64,000 nt of DNA from Luteimonas sp. YGD11-2 (GCF_004118975.1 NZ_CP035376.1:3038001-3102000); one strand, 5' to 3'; shown: positions 9,424 through 18,951, numbered from the stretch's first letter. Numbers and translations: made by a program. Notes: generated by a model from the letters alone, not told the origin.

Positions 9424-9966
9424 TCAGCGAGCCGCGGCCTGCAGGTACTCGTCCTTCAGCCGCACATAGTGCGCGGCGCTGTAGCGCAGGCCTTCGATCT
9501 GCGCGTCGGTGAGCGTGCGCACCGGGCGCGCGGGGTTGCCGACCCAGAGCTCGCCATCACCCACCACCTTGCCGGGCGGCACCAGCGCGCCGGCGCCGAT
9601 CATCGCGTGGTCGCCCACGCGCACGCCGTCGAGCAGGATCGCGCCCATGCCGATCAGCGAGGCATTGCCGATCGTGCAGGCATGGATGATCGCCTTGTGG
9701 CCGATGGTGACGTCCTCTCCGATCACGGTCGCGAAACCGCCAAGCTTCGCGTGCGGACCGTCGTGGCTGACGTGGATGACGCTGCCGTCCTGCACGCTGG
9801 TGCGCGCGCCGATGCGCACGAAGTTGACGTCGCCGCGGATCACCGTGCCCGGCCACACCGAGACGTCGTCGCCGAGCTCGACATCGCCGATGACGGTGGC
9901 GGCGGGATCGACGTATACGCGCGCACCGAGGCGTGGATGGCGGTCGCGGTAGGGACGCAGATGCAT
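9424..9966 (-). CDS. Gamma-class carbonic anhydrase family protein
   Basis: A 180-residue left-handed beta-helix protein made of hexapeptide repeats, e.g. VYVDPAATVIGDVELGDDVSVWPGTVIRGD. The metal-binding histidines are in HVSHDGPHAKLGG and VTIGHKAIIHACTIG. It resembles YrdA/PaaY/CaiE-type proteins, which are trimeric and bind zinc or iron. Carbonic anhydrase activity is possible but varies in this family. The frame is open 44 codons further upstream, but the conserved part begins at the ATG at 9966. It is divergent from xthA across 238 bases. Confidence 0.88.
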   Translation of the reverse strand: MHLRPYRDRHPRLGARVYVDPAATVIGDVELGDDVSVWPGTVIRGDVNFVRIGARTSVQDGSVIHVSHDGPHAKLGGFATVIGEDVTIGHKAIIHACTIGNASLIGMGAILLDGVRVGDHAMIGAGALVPPGKVVGDGELWVGNPARPVRTLTDAQIEGLRYSAAHYVRLKDEYLQAAAR

Positions 9967-10169
9967 GGCGGTGCCGGTTCCGATGGTCGGGGCTGGGGAG
10001 GATACCGTGCGACGCCATGACGGCCGGCGCGGCGGGGTGCATGGATCCGTGTGCCCAAGGGGACGTGCGCCTTTATTTCCGTCGTGAACTTCCCGCACGC
10101 GCGAGCGTCGCGCGGGGCATCAGGCGTACGACCCGACAGCGACGCACCGGGCAGCAGACGCATCGCTCC

Positions 10170-10175
10170 TACAAT
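10170..10175 (+). promoter_or_regulatory. Candidate -10 box of xthA
   Basis: TACAAT, about 30 bases before the xthA GTG, in the divergent carbonic anhydrase-xthA region. The -35 is not clear. Confidence 0.35.
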
Positions 10176-10204
10176 GTGCGGTGACCTGCCGAGGAACATC
10201 ATCC

Positions 10205-10996
10205 GTGAAGATCGCCAGCTGGAACGTCAATTCGCTCAACGTGCGCATGCCGCACCTGGTGCGCTGGCTGGAGGATGCGCGGCCCGATGTCGTCGGCCTG
10301 CAGGAAACCAAGCTCGAGGATCCGCGCTTTCCGCTCGACGAGCTGCAGGCGCTGGGCTATGCCAGCGTGTTCCACGGGCAGAAGACCTACAACGGCGTTG
10401 CGCTGCTGAGCCGTAACGCTGCGATCGGCCAGGTGCAGATGGGCATCCCCGGCTTCGAGGACGACCAGCGGCGGGTGATCGCCGCCACCATCGGCGACGT
10501 GCGGGTGATCAACCTCTACGTGGTCAACGGCCAGTCTGTGGGCAGCGAGAAGTACCTCTACAAGCTGCGCTGGCTGGACGCGGTACGCGACTGGATCGCC
10601 GGGGAGATGCGTGCGCATCCGCGGCTGGTGGTGATGGGCGACTTCAACATCGCCCCCGACGCGCGCGACGTGCACGACCCGGAGGTCTGGCATGACGCCC
10701 ACATCCTCACTTCGGCCGCCGAACGCGCCGCGCTGCAGCGTCTGCTTGCCCTCGGCCTGCACGATGCCTTCCGCCTGCACCATGACGAGGCCGGCATCTT
10801 CAGCTGGTGGGACTACCGCCAGGCGGCGTTCCGCCGTGGCATGGGCCTGCGCATCGACCTCACCCTGGTGTCCGACGGCCTGCGCGCGTCGGCAGTCGCC
10901 TCCGGCATCGATCGCGAACCGCGCACCTGGGAGCGCCCGAGCGACCACGCGCCAGTGTGGGTGCAACTGACGCCCGCGATGGCTCCACGCGGGTAA
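10205..10996 (+). CDS. xthA: Exodeoxyribonuclease III / AP endonuclease
   Basis: 263 residues of the exonuclease III family, acting in base-excision repair on abasic sites and 3' blocked ends. The motifs are KIASWNVNSL, LQETK (metal-binding Glu), GDFNIAP (catalytic Asp/Asn) and SDHAPV (catalytic His). The start is GTG at 10205, preceded by GAGGAAC. An upstream in-frame ATG at 10181 would add eight non-conserved residues and has a poorer ribosome-binding site. It is a single-gene unit. Confidence 0.95.
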   Translation: MKIASWNVNSLNVRMPHLVRWLEDARPDVVGLQETKLEDPRFPLDELQALGYASVFHGQKTYNGVALLSRNAAIGQVQMGIPGFEDDQRRVIAATIGDVRVINLYVVNGQSVGSEKYLYKLRWLDAVRDWIAGEMRAHPRLVVMGDFNIAPDARDVHDPEVWHDAHILTSAAERAALQRLLALGLHDAFRLHHDEAGIFSWWDYRQAAFRRGMGLRIDLTLVSDGLRASAVASGIDREPRTWERPSDHAPVWVQLTPAMAPRG

Positions 10997-11047
10997 TGGA
11001 GCGCCGGCGCAGCCGCACGCCACGTCGAGCGCGGGCCGCCCCTGCGC

Positions 11048-12433
11048 TCAGTCGAACAGCTTGCCGGGGTTGAGGATGCCTGCCGGGTCGAACACCGCGC
11101 GGATGCCGCGCATCAGCGCGATCTCGTCGGCGCTGCGGGTGCTGTCGAGCCATGGCTTCTTGACCAGGCCGATGCCGTGCTCGGCGGAGATGCTGCCGCC
11201 GTGCTCCTCCAGCAGCGCGGCCAGCAGTTCGGTCACCTGGCCGCACTGGCGCAGGAAGTCGGCATCGTCGCTGCCATCGGGCTGCAACACGTTGATGTGC
11301 AGGTTGCCGTCGCCGATATGGCCGAACCAGACGACCTCGAAATCCGGATACGCCTCGCCCAGCAGCGCCTGCGCGCGTGCCAGGAAGGCGGCCATCGCGC
11401 CGACACGCACCGAGACATCGTTCTTGTAGGGCCGGTAGCGCGCCACCGCCTCGGTGATGCCTTCGCGCAGGCGCCACAGCTGCTGCGCCTGCGCCTGCGA
11501 TTGCGCGATGACGCCGTCGAGCACCCAGCCGGCCTCCGCGCAGGCCTCGAACGCGGCCAGGCCGGCCGCCTGCTGCACATCATCGGCGGCATCGAATTCG
11601 GCGACCACGTAGTACGGATGCCGGGCATCGAACGGGTCGACGCCACCCTGGTGGACCACGTGCGCCAGCCCGTTGGCGGTGAAGAACTCGAATGCCTGCA
11701 GCCGCACGCGCGCACGGAACGCGGCGAACACCTGCATCAGTACCTCGAACGAGGGCAACGCCAGCAGCAGCGTCTGTGCCGGCGGCGCCGGATCGGTGAG
11801 CCTGAGCGTGGCCTCCACCACGATGCCGAGCGTGCCTTCCGCACCGATCGCGAGATGCCGCAGGTCGTAGCCGCTGGAGTTCTTGACCAGCCCGCGGTTG
11901 AGGTCGATGAGCGCACCGGTGCCGGTGACCAGCGTCAGCCCGGCGATCCACTCGCGGGTGTTGCCGTAGCGGATGACACGGATGCCGCCGGCGTTGGTGG
12001 CGATATTGCCGCCGATCGTGCACGAGCCGCGTGCACCGAAATCCACCGGGTACTGCAGCCCGTGCGCCGCGGCCGCCTCGTGCACCGCCTGCAGCGCGAT
12101 GCCGGGCTGCACGGTGAGCGTGCGGTCGACCGGATCGAAGCCGAGCACGCGGTTCATCCGTTCCAGGCTCACCACCAGTTCGCCGTTGGCCGCCACCGCA
12201 CCGCCGGACAGGCCGGTGCGTCCGCCCGACGGCACGATCGCCACCCGCTGGTCGTGTGCCCAGCGCAGCAGCGCCTGGACTTCGGCGATGTCCGCCGGCC
12301 AGGCGATCGCCAGCGGCGCCGGCGTCCAGCGCCGGGTCCAGTCGCGCCCGTAGTGTTCGAGGTCGGACGGCTCCACCGACAGGCGCAACGCGGGCAGCGC
12401 CTGGCGCAGGGTCTCGAGTCGCGGGTCGGTCAT
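11048..12433 (-). CDS. FAD-linked D-2-hydroxyacid dehydrogenase (probable D-2-hydroxyglutarate dehydrogenase)
   Basis: 461 residues with an N-terminal PCMH-type FAD domain (VPSGGRTGLSGGAV, then RGSCTIGGNIATNAGG) and a C-terminal GlcD-like domain (WFGHIGDGNLHINV, ISAEHGIGLVKK). It is divergent from serA with 117 bases between. Bacterial SerA can make D-2-hydroxyglutarate as a by-product, and a flavin dehydrogenase of this family that reoxidises it is often linked to serA, so that substrate is favoured over lactate or glycolate. The ATG at 12433 starts just before the conserved region. Confidence 0.85.
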   Translation of the reverse strand: MTDPRLETLRQALPALRLSVEPSDLEHYGRDWTRRWTPAPLAIAWPADIAEVQALLRWAHDQRVAIVPSGGRTGLSGGAVAANGELVVSLERMNRVLGFDPVDRTLTVQPGIALQAVHEAAAAHGLQYPVDFGARGSCTIGGNIATNAGGIRVIRYGNTREWIAGLTLVTGTGALIDLNRGLVKNSSGYDLRHLAIGAEGTLGIVVEATLRLTDPAPPAQTLLLALPSFEVLMQVFAAFRARVRLQAFEFFTANGLAHVVHQGGVDPFDARHPYYVVAEFDAADDVQQAAGLAAFEACAEAGWVLDGVIAQSQAQAQQLWRLREGITEAVARYRPYKNDVSVRVGAMAAFLARAQALLGEAYPDFEVVWFGHIGDGNLHINVLQPDGSDDADFLRQCGQVTELLAALLEEHGGSISAEHGIGLVKKPWLDSTRSADEIALMRGIRAVFDPAGILNPGKLFD

Positions 12434-12550
12434 GGCGGCAGTCGTGCGCTGGGGCACTCAGGCTGCCAGCGCCGGTGCGATGCGTCCATCGTGTTGCGAC
12501 GCCCACGGGCCGCGCGTACCGTGGGTCTCCGCCCGCGCCGCACGTTGCAG

Positions 12551-13795
12551 ATGGCAGACGACCGCAAGACCTCGTTCCCGCGCCAGGACATCCGCGTACT
12601 GCTGCTGGAAGGCATCAGCCCGACCGCGGTGGACGCCTTCCGCGCAGCGGGCTACACCCACATCGAGCAGCACGACACCTCGCTGGCCGGTGACGCGCTG
12701 AAACGCGCGATCGCCGACGCCCACGTGGTCGGCATCCGCTCGCGCACGCAGCTCGATGCCGACGTGCTTGCGCACGCGCGCCGGCTGATCGCGGTCGGCT
12801 GCTTCTGCATCGGCACCAACCAGGTCGACCTCGAAGCCGCGGAACTCGCCGGCGTGCCGGTGTTCAACGCACCGTATTCCAATACCCGCAGCGTCGCCGA
12901 GCTGGTGATCGCCGAGACCATCCTGCTGTTGCGCGGCATCCCGCGCCGCAACGCCGAATGCCATCGCGGCGGCTGGTCGAAGACCGCCGCCGGCAGCCAC
13001 GAGGCGCGTGGCAAGACCCTCGGCATCGTCGGCTACGGGCATATCGGTACCCAGGTCGGCGTGCTTGCCGAAGGCCTCGGGATGCGGGTGCTGTTCCACG
13101 ACATCGAAACCAAACTCGCACTGGGCAATGCACGGGCGGCGCTGGATCTGCATGACCTGCTGGCGCGCAGCGACGTGGTGACCCTGCATGTGCCGGAAAC
13201 CCCCAGCACCCAGCGCATGATCGGTAGCGCGCAGCTGGCGGCGATGAAGCCAGGCGCGCATCTGGTCAATGCCTCGCGTGGCACCGTGGTCGATATCGAT
13301 GCGCTGGCGGATGCATTGCGCACCGGGCATACCGGCGGCGCTGCGGTGGACGTGTTCCCGGTGGAACCCAAGGGCGCGACGGAACCGTTCGAGTCGCCGC
13401 TGCGCGGCATCGACAACGTGATCCTGACCCCGCACGTCGGCGGCAGCACGCTGGAGGCTCAGGACAATATCGGCCTGGAGGTTGCCGCCAAGCTGATCCG
13501 CTACAGCGACAACGGCTCCACGCTGTCGGCGGTGAATTTCCCGGAGGTCGCGCTGCCAGGCCACGAGGGCTCGCGACGGCTGCTGCATATCCACCGCAAC
13601 ATGCCCGGGGTGCTGTCGCAGGCCAACGATGTCTTCCGCGAACGCGGCATCAACATCGACGGCCAGTACCTGCGCACCGACAGTCTGGTCGGCTACGTGG
13701 TGATCGACGTGACCGCCAGCGAGTCGCAGGCGGCCGAACTGCGCAGCGCGCTGGCGGCGATCCCCGGCACCCTGCGCACGCGGGTGCTGTACTAG
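12551..13795 (+). CDS. serA: D-3-phosphoglycerate dehydrogenase
   Basis: 414 residues, first enzyme of serine biosynthesis. It has an NAD-binding domain with GIVGYGHIGTQVG, the catalytic His in ILTPHVGGSTLEAQ, the substrate-binding SNTRSVAELVI, and a C-terminal ACT domain (HRNMPGVLSQANDVFRERGINI) for serine feedback. Length and order match the E. coli-type enzyme. The reading frame is open far upstream, but homology starts at the ATG at 12551. It is followed by a strong hairpin terminator shared with the convergent glsB gene. Confidence 0.95.
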   Translation: MADDRKTSFPRQDIRVLLLEGISPTAVDAFRAAGYTHIEQHDTSLAGDALKRAIADAHVVGIRSRTQLDADVLAHARRLIAVGCFCIGTNQVDLEAAELAGVPVFNAPYSNTRSVAELVIAETILLLRGIPRRNAECHRGGWSKTAAGSHEARGKTLGIVGYGHIGTQVGVLAEGLGMRVLFHDIETKLALGNARAALDLHDLLARSDVVTLHVPETPSTQRMIGSAQLAAMKPGAHLVNASRGTVVDIDALADALRTGHTGGAAVDVFPVEPKGATEPFESPLRGIDNVILTPHVGGSTLEAQDNIGLEVAAKLIRYSDNGSTLSAVNFPEVALPGHEGSRRLLHIHRNMPGVLSQANDVFRERGINIDGQYLRTDSLVGYVVIDVTASESQAAELRSALAAIPGTLRTRVLY

Positions 13796-13875
13796 CGGAT
13801 CGGCACGTTGCCTGCGGGCGACCTTCGCCGGGCGGTGCACCCGGACACAGCACAGAAACAGCACCCCGGAAAACA

Positions 13876-13902
13876 GCAGGGGCGGCCACTGGCCGCCCCT
13901 GC
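13876..13902. terminator. Bidirectional terminator between serA and glsB
   Basis: A 12-base perfect stem (GCAGGGGCGGCC / GGCCGCCCCTGC) with a 3-base loop lies between the convergent serA and glsB genes. On the minus strand it is followed by TGTTTTCC, a modest U-tract, so it best serves glsB. Confidence 0.8.
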
Positions 13903-13925
13903 AGAACATCACAGCAGCGCGCGTA

Positions 13926-14195
13926 TCAGCGCACGCGGCCGCGGCGGAACAGGTTCACGATCGCCAGCAGGATGATCGCGCCGATCAGCGAGACGACGAA
14001 GCTCATGACGCTCAGCTCGCCGCTGTTGATCGACGGCGCGCCCAGCATCGGGCCGATCAGCAGACCGCCGATGAAAGCGCCGATGATGCCGACGACGATG
14101 TTGAGGATGATTCCCTGCTGGCCATCGGTGCGCATGACCAGGCTGGCGAGCCAACCCACGATGCCGCCGACGATCAACCAGATGATGATTCCCAT
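13926..14195 (-). CDS. GlsB/YeaQ/YmgE-family stress membrane protein
   Basis: 89 residues with three hydrophobic segments and the family's glycine-rich pattern: IIIWLIVGGIVGWLASLVM, then IILNIVVGIIGAFIGG and a final helix ending FRRGRVR. A good GGAGGAG ribosome-binding site precedes the ATG at 14195. Family members are transglycosylase-associated small membrane proteins induced by envelope or general stress. The molecular function is unknown. It ends 23 bases before the shared terminator. Confidence 0.88.
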   Translation of the reverse strand: MGIIIWLIVGGIVGWLASLVMRTDGQQGIILNIVVGIIGAFIGGLLIGPMLGAPSINSGELSVMSFVVSLIGAIILLAIVNLFRRGRVR

Positions 14196-14295
14196 GGTGT
14201 TTGCTCCTCCGTTGTGCGGGCGGTTGCCCCTCGGGTCCGGAGTCTGCGATGGACGGCCGTGACGGCGATGTAAGCGAAGCTGACTGCGGCTGCGC

Positions 14296-15660
14296 TCAGC
14301 GCAGCAGCGCCAGCACGATGTCGCGCGGCAGCTTGCCGGTCTCGTTGCGGGGCAGCGCATCCACCCGCCGCAGCCGCCGCGGAAGGAACACGGGATCGAT
14401 GCTTGCACGCAGCGCGGCGTGGATCGCCGCTTCGTCCAGCGTTGGCGCCACCACCAGCGCGGCGATCCGGCGCACCCCACCGGCATCGGCATCGTCGAGC
14501 TGCACCATCGCGCCGTCCACCACGCCCGGCACGGCGAGCAGGCGCGCGGTCAGGTCGCCCAGCGATGCGCGCTTGCCGGCGATCTCCAGCAGGTCGGCCT
14601 GGCGGCCGCGCAACAGGAACCGTCCGTCGGGCAGCAACTGCACGAGGTCGGCCAGCACCACCGGTGCCGGCAGGTGCGCGGCCTCCACCGCGGTGCCGTC
14701 GGGCTGCGGCTGCAGGCGCACACCCGGCAGCGGCGTCCAGGCATCGTCGATGGCGGTGCGGCGGCGCGCGATGATGCAGGTCTCGGTGGAGCCGAACAGT
14801 TCGCGCACTTCCCCGCCGAAGCGCTGTTCGGCCGCGGCAGCCAGCGCCTGCGGCAGTGGCGCGGTGGCGCTGACGATGCCGGCCAGACGCGGCAGTTCCA
14901 CACCCGATTCCACCAGCGCGCGCAGGTGCACCGGCGTGGTCACCAGCAGCCTCGGCGCGTCGATGGCGCGGAGCGCGGCGGCGATGTCGTCGGGGAAGAA
15001 CGGCCGGCCGCTGTGCACCGCGGCATTGCCCAGCAGCGGCAGCAGCACCGACATCTCCACGCCGTACATGTGCTGCGGTGGCACCGTGGCCACGATCGAC
15101 GGTGCGTCTTCGTTGTACAGCCCGGCGAGCGCGGCGAGGTTCTGCTGCACGCCATCGGCGAAGTCACGCCAGCGCTTGGGATTGGCCTTCGGCGCGCCGG
15201 TGCTGCCGGAGGTGTAGCCGATCGCGACCACATGCCCGCTGTCGACCCGTGGCACCCCACCGGGCGCCTGCGGAAGCTGTGCCGGGATCGGCACGAAATG
15301 CGGCAACGGCGCCAGCGCATCGCAACCGCAGGGGTCGACATCACCGAGGCAGTAGCTGTCGGGATGCTGGGCGCGCACGTCGTCGATCGCGGCGCGGGTG
15401 CGCGACGGCGGCAGCAGGGTGGTCTGCCCGCGCGCGGCCACCGCGCAGAAGGCGACCAGGAAGCGGTAGCGGTCCTCGCACAGGTTCACCGCGTGGCGCC
15501 GGTCCGGCAGGCGTGCGGCCAGGCCGCGCACTTCGGCAAGGAAACGCCCGAGGCTGATGCGCTCCCCGGCGACGACGGCGATGGTGCGCCCGGCATCGCC
15601 GGTGGCAAGTGGCAGATCGCGCCGGTCGGCGCAGGCGGGGCTGTCGATGATGGCGGACAT
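14296..15660 (-). CDS. xanA2: XanA2-like aryl:ACP ligase (AMP-binding enzyme)
   Basis: 454 residues of the ANL adenylating family: P-loop GYTSGSTGAPKANPK, VPPQHMYGVE, ELFGSTETCI and the C-terminal lysine in NETGKLPRD. It is shorter than acyl-CoA synthetases and lacks several of their blocks, like the XanA2 proteins that activate 3-hydroxybenzoate and load it on the pigment ACP. The adjacent, divergent phosphopantetheinyl transferase gene supports this role, since it would make the holo-ACP. The gene is about 8 kb from xanB2, so the pathway is split here. Confidence 0.85.
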   Translation of the reverse strand: MSAIIDSPACADRRDLPLATGDAGRTIAVVAGERISLGRFLAEVRGLAARLPDRRHAVNLCEDRYRFLVAFCAVAARGQTTLLPPSRTRAAIDDVRAQHPDSYCLGDVDPCGCDALAPLPHFVPIPAQLPQAPGGVPRVDSGHVVAIGYTSGSTGAPKANPKRWRDFADGVQQNLAALAGLYNEDAPSIVATVPPQHMYGVEMSVLLPLLGNAAVHSGRPFFPDDIAAALRAIDAPRLLVTTPVHLRALVESGVELPRLAGIVSATAPLPQALAAAAEQRFGGEVRELFGSTETCIIARRRTAIDDAWTPLPGVRLQPQPDGTAVEAAHLPAPVVLADLVQLLPDGRFLLRGRQADLLEIAGKRASLGDLTARLLAVPGVVDGAMVQLDDADAGGVRRIAALVVAPTLDEAAIHAALRASIDPVFLPRRLRRVDALPRNETGKLPRDIVLALLR

Positions 15661-15745
15661 GCGTGGCGTGGACGCCGTTCCTCGTGTGCGGACTGCGCCG
15701 GCACGACCGGGCGCGCGGGCGTCGATAGCTTACGCTGCGCGCCTG

Positions 15746-16381
15746 ATGGCCACAGCACCCGCCGCCCGCCAACCCGACGCACCGCTGGCCGCCGGAGCCC
15801 TGCGGCTGGGTGCGATCGACTGTGCGTGGCGCCCGTATGCCCGGGGCGAGCGCGCCGAGCCACACGTGCGTGCCTGGCTCGCCGGCCTGCTGCCCGATGG
15901 CGTGCCCGCGCTCCAACGCGACGCCCACGGCCGCCCGCGCTGGCCCGAGGCCGTGGGCGCCGAGGTCAGCTGGAGCCACAGCGGCGGCGGCTTGCTGATG
16001 GCGCTGGCGCACGGCCTGCGCGTGGGCTGCGACCTCGAGTGGATGCGACCCCGGCTGCATTCGCTGGAGCTGGCGCAGCGCTTCTTCCATCCGCGCGAGG
16101 CGGCGTGGCTCGAAGCGCTGCCCGCCTTATTGCGCGAGCGGGTGTTCGTGCGCCTGTGGTGCGCCAAGGAAGCAGTGCTGAAGGCGCATGGCCGCGGCAT
16201 CGCCTTCGGCCTGCACCGGCTGGAATTCGCCGAGCGCGGCGACGCGCTGGCGCTGGTCGACTGCGATGCCGCCCTCGGGCAGCCACAGGACTGGTCGCTG
16301 CACGCGTTCGAGCCGGCGCCCGGCTACCTCGCCACGCTGGCGTGGTCGCCGCTGCCGACGGCACGCACCCACCTACAATAG
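15746..16381 (+). CDS. 4'-phosphopantetheinyl transferase (Sfp/HetI type)
   Basis: 211 residues with the two Sfp-type signatures VGCDLEW and [14 protein letters not shown], which bind Mg2+ and coenzyme A. It converts apo-carrier proteins to the holo form. Divergent from xanA2 with 85 bases between, it is likely the activator of the pigment ACP (the role reported for HetI-like PPTases in Xanthomonas), although it may also serve other carriers. The start at 15746 was chosen over upstream ATGs that lie inside the xanA2 gene. The stop overlaps the rsmG promoter. Confidence 0.88.
   Translation: MATAPAARQPDAPLAAGALRLGAIDCAWRPYARGERAEPHVRAWLAGLLPDGVPALQRDAHGRPRWPEAVGAEVSWSHSGGGLLMALAHGLRVGCDLEWMRPRLHSLELAQRFFHPREAAWLEALPALLRERVFVRLWCAKEAVLKAHGRGIAFGLHRLEFAERGDALALVDCDAALGQPQDWSLHAFEPAPGYLATLAWSPLPTARTHLQ
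16374..16379 (+). promoter_or_regulatory. Candidate -10 box of rsmG (possibly leaderless)
   Basis: TACAAT ends six bases before the rsmG ATG, the same spacing as at hemB, and there is no clear ribosome-binding site. This suggests a leaderless or very short-leader transcript starting within the end of the PPTase gene. Confidence 0.4.
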
Positions 16382-16385
16382 GCCG

Positions 16386-17033
16386 ATGCCCACCTCCGCC
16401 CATCCGCAGCAGCAGCGCCTGCTCCACGGCCTCGACGCACTCGCCCTCGACCCGGCCCTGGCCACCCCGCTGCTGGCCTATCTCGACCTGCTGCAGCGCT
16501 GGAACCGCACCTACAACCTCACCGCGATCCGCGACCCGGACGCGATGGTGGTGCTGCACCTGCTCGACTCGCTGGCGATGGCCACGCACGTGGCAGGGCT
16601 GCGCACGCTGGCCGACCTCGGCACCGGACCCGGGCTGCCCGGCATCCCGCTGGCGATCACCCATCCGCAGCTGCAGGTGGCGCTGGTCGAATCCAACGGC
16701 AAGAAGGCACGCTTCCTGCGCGAGGCGGTGCGCACGCTCGGCCTGGGCAATGCCCGGGTGCTGGAATCGCGCGCCGAGGCGGTGGCCGAGCCGGGTGGCT
16801 TCGACGCGATCACCGCACGCGCGCTCGCCACCCTGCCCGACATCCTCGCGGTCGGCGGGCATCTGCTCGCCCCTGATGGCCAGCTGCTGGCGATGAAGGG
16901 CACGCGCCCGGACGAGGAGATCGCCGCGCTGCCGGCGGGCTGGCGGCTGCTGTCGGTGGAACCACTGTCGGTACCCGGGCTCGGCGCCGCGCGCCATCTG
17001 GTGCGGGTCGGACGCGCCGCCGACGCGGCCTGA
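16386..17033 (+). CDS. rsmG: 16S rRNA (guanine527-N7)-methyltransferase
   Basis: 215 residues, the GidB/RsmG family. Visible are [27 protein letters not shown], the SAM-binding [30 protein letters not shown] and ITARALATL. It methylates G527 of 16S rRNA using S-adenosylmethionine. It heads the rsmG-parA-parB order, common in proteobacteria. The ATG at 16386 begins immediately before the conserved region. Confidence 0.95.
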   Translation: MPTSAHPQQQRLLHGLDALALDPALATPLLAYLDLLQRWNRTYNLTAIRDPDAMVVLHLLDSLAMATHVAGLRTLADLGTGPGLPGIPLAITHPQLQVALVESNGKKARFLREAVRTLGLGNARVLESRAEAVAEPGGFDAITARALATLPDILAVGGHLLAPDGQLLAMKGTRPDEEIAALPAGWRLLSVEPLSVPGLGAARHLVRVGRAADAA

Positions 17034-17129
17034 GCCCCGGTCCTGCCCCCGTGGCCCGGGTCCGGCATAATCCCCGGCCGGCCCGCTTTTTCCGCGCGTG
17101 CCGTTCCCTGTGCTTCGAGACCCGCTGCA

Positions 17130-17951
17130 ATGGCCCGGATCATCGCCATCGCCAACCAGAAGGGCGGCGTCGGAAAGACCACGACGTCGGTCAACCTGGC
17201 GGCCGCGCTTGCCGCCACGCCCAAGCGCGTCCTGCTGGTCGATCTCGATGCGCAGGGCAACGCGACCATGGGCAGCGGCATCGACAAGCGCGACCTGCAC
17301 GCCTCCACCTACGACGTGTTGCTGGGCGGGCTGCTGGCCGAGGACGCGCTGATGGAGACGGCGGAGCACTTCGACCTGCTGCCGTCCAATACCGACCTCA
17401 CCGCGGCCGAGATCGAGCTGATGGACGAGGAAGGCCGCGAGCAGCGCCTGAAACGCGCGCTCGAGCCGCTGAAGCCGCGCTACGACTTCATCCTGATCGA
17501 CTGCCCGCCGGCACTGTCGCTGCTCACGCTCAATGCACTGACCGCGGCCGACTCGGTGCTGGTGCCGATGCAGTGCGAGTACTACGCGCTGGAAGGCATC
17601 AGTTCGCTGCTGGAAACCATCGATGCGCTGAAGGCGCGATTGAACCCGGCGCTGGAGATCGAGGGCGTGCTGCGCACGATGTACGACGTGCGCAACAACC
17701 TCACCAATGCGGTCTCCAACGAACTCGACCAGCATTTCGGCGACAAGATGTTCCGCACCGTGGTGCCGCGCAACGTGCGCCTGGCCGAAGCACCCAGCCA
17801 CGGCCAGAGCATCATCGGCTACGACCGCAATTCGCGCGGCGCGATCGCCTACCTCGGGCTCGCCGGCGAGATCCTGCGCCACCAGCGCGAGCGCGAGCAG
17901 CCCGCGGCGGCGCCGCTGGGCGCGCCGGCGGAACTGGTGCAGGCGGGCTGA
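17130..17951 (+). CDS. parA: Chromosome-partitioning ATPase ParA
   Basis: 273 residues, a deviant Walker ATPase of the chromosomal ParA/Soj type: NQKGGVGKTTTSVNLAAAL, LLVDLDAQGNATMG and LIDCPPALSLLTLNAL. With ParB and parS it moves the replication origin region. It starts 96 bases after rsmG. A CATAAT box at 17066-17071 in that gap could be its own -10. It is co-oriented with parB, 91 bases downstream. Confidence 0.96.
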   Translation: MARIIAIANQKGGVGKTTTSVNLAAALAATPKRVLLVDLDAQGNATMGSGIDKRDLHASTYDVLLGGLLAEDALMETAEHFDLLPSNTDLTAAEIELMDEEGREQRLKRALEPLKPRYDFILIDCPPALSLLTLNALTAADSVLVPMQCEYYALEGISSLLETIDALKARLNPALEIEGVLRTMYDVRNNLTNAVSNELDQHFGDKMFRTVVPRNVRLAEAPSHGQSIIGYDRNSRGAIAYLGLAGEILRHQREREQPAAAPLGAPAELVQAG

Positions 17952-18042
17952 GCATGCATAACCACCTGCCCGCGCACGCCGCCCGCATCCACGCCGCCTG
18001 CGTCGCATGCGGCGCCCGCCATGTCCGCACAGGGGGAGCGGC

Positions 18043-18951
18043 ATGACCGCAACGAAGAACCGAACCGCTACGAAGAAGGGCACGCTGGGCCGCGGGCTGA
18101 ACGCGCTGCTCGGGCCGCAGGGCGCCGCCACGCCGGCACTCGAGGCGACCCCGGCCGACACCCTGCAGAACCTGCCGATCGATGCGTTGTCGCCAGGCAA
18201 GTACCAGCCGCGGCGGACGATGAGCGAGGACAAGCTCGACGAGCTCGCGGAGTCGATCAGGGCGCAGGGGGTGATCCAGCCGATCGTGGTGCGCGATCTG
18301 GGCGGGCGGAAGTTCGAGATCATCGCCGGCGAGCGTCGCTGGCGTGCCTCGCAGCGCGCAGGGCTCACCGAAGTGCCGGTGGTGGTGCGCGAGGTCGACG
18401 ACCGCACCGTCATCGCGATGGCGCTGATCGAGAACATCCAGCGCGAGGATCTCAACCCGCTGGAGGAAGCGCAGGCGCTGCAGCGGCTGATCGACGAGTT
18501 CATGCTGACCCACGCACAGGCCGCGGCCGCGGTGGGGCGCTCGCGCGCGGCGGTGTCCAACCTGCTGCGGCTGCTGGAACTGCCGCAGGCGATCCGCATC
18601 CTGGTGGAATCGAAGCAGCTGGAAATGGGCCATGCCCGCGCGCTGCTGACGCTGTCGCCGGAGCTGGCGAGCAGGCTTGCGTCCGAGGCGGTGGCCAATG
18701 GCTGGTCGGTGCGCGAGGTCGAGCATCGCGCGCAGCAGTTCGCCGAGGGCCGCATTCCCTCGCGCAAGGCCAAGCCGGGCACGAAGGCGCGGCCGCAGCA
18801 GGCGGACATCGTGGCGCTGGAGAACGAGCTGTCGGCCACCCTGGGCGCGAAGGTCGCCATCGCCCACGGCCGCGGCAACAAGGGCCGGCTGGTGATCCAC
18901 TACACCGACCTCGACACGCTCGACGGGCTGCTGGAGCGGCTGCGACGGTAG
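18043..18951 (+). CDS. parB: Chromosome-partitioning protein ParB
   Basis: 302 residues with the N-terminal ParA-stimulating peptide (KKGTLGRGLNALLG), the CTPase/sulfiredoxin-like region (RRTMSEDKLDELAESI, IAGERRWRAS, ENIQREDLNPLEEA), a helix-turn-helix (LTHAQAAAAVGRSRAAVSNL) and a C-terminal dimerisation domain. It binds parS sites and spreads as a CTP-dependent clamp. The ATG at 18043 has an AGGGGG ribosome-binding site. No canonical parS was seen nearby. Confidence 0.96.
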   Translation: MTATKNRTATKKGTLGRGLNALLGPQGAATPALEATPADTLQNLPIDALSPGKYQPRRTMSEDKLDELAESIRAQGVIQPIVVRDLGGRKFEIIAGERRWRASQRAGLTEVPVVVREVDDRTVIAMALIENIQREDLNPLEEAQALQRLIDEFMLTHAQAAAAVGRSRAAVSNLLRLLELPQAIRILVESKQLEMGHARALLTLSPELASRLASEAVANGWSVREVEHRAQQFAEGRIPSRKAKPGTKARPQQADIVALENELSATLGAKVAIAHGRGNKGRLVIHYTDLDTLDGLLERLRR

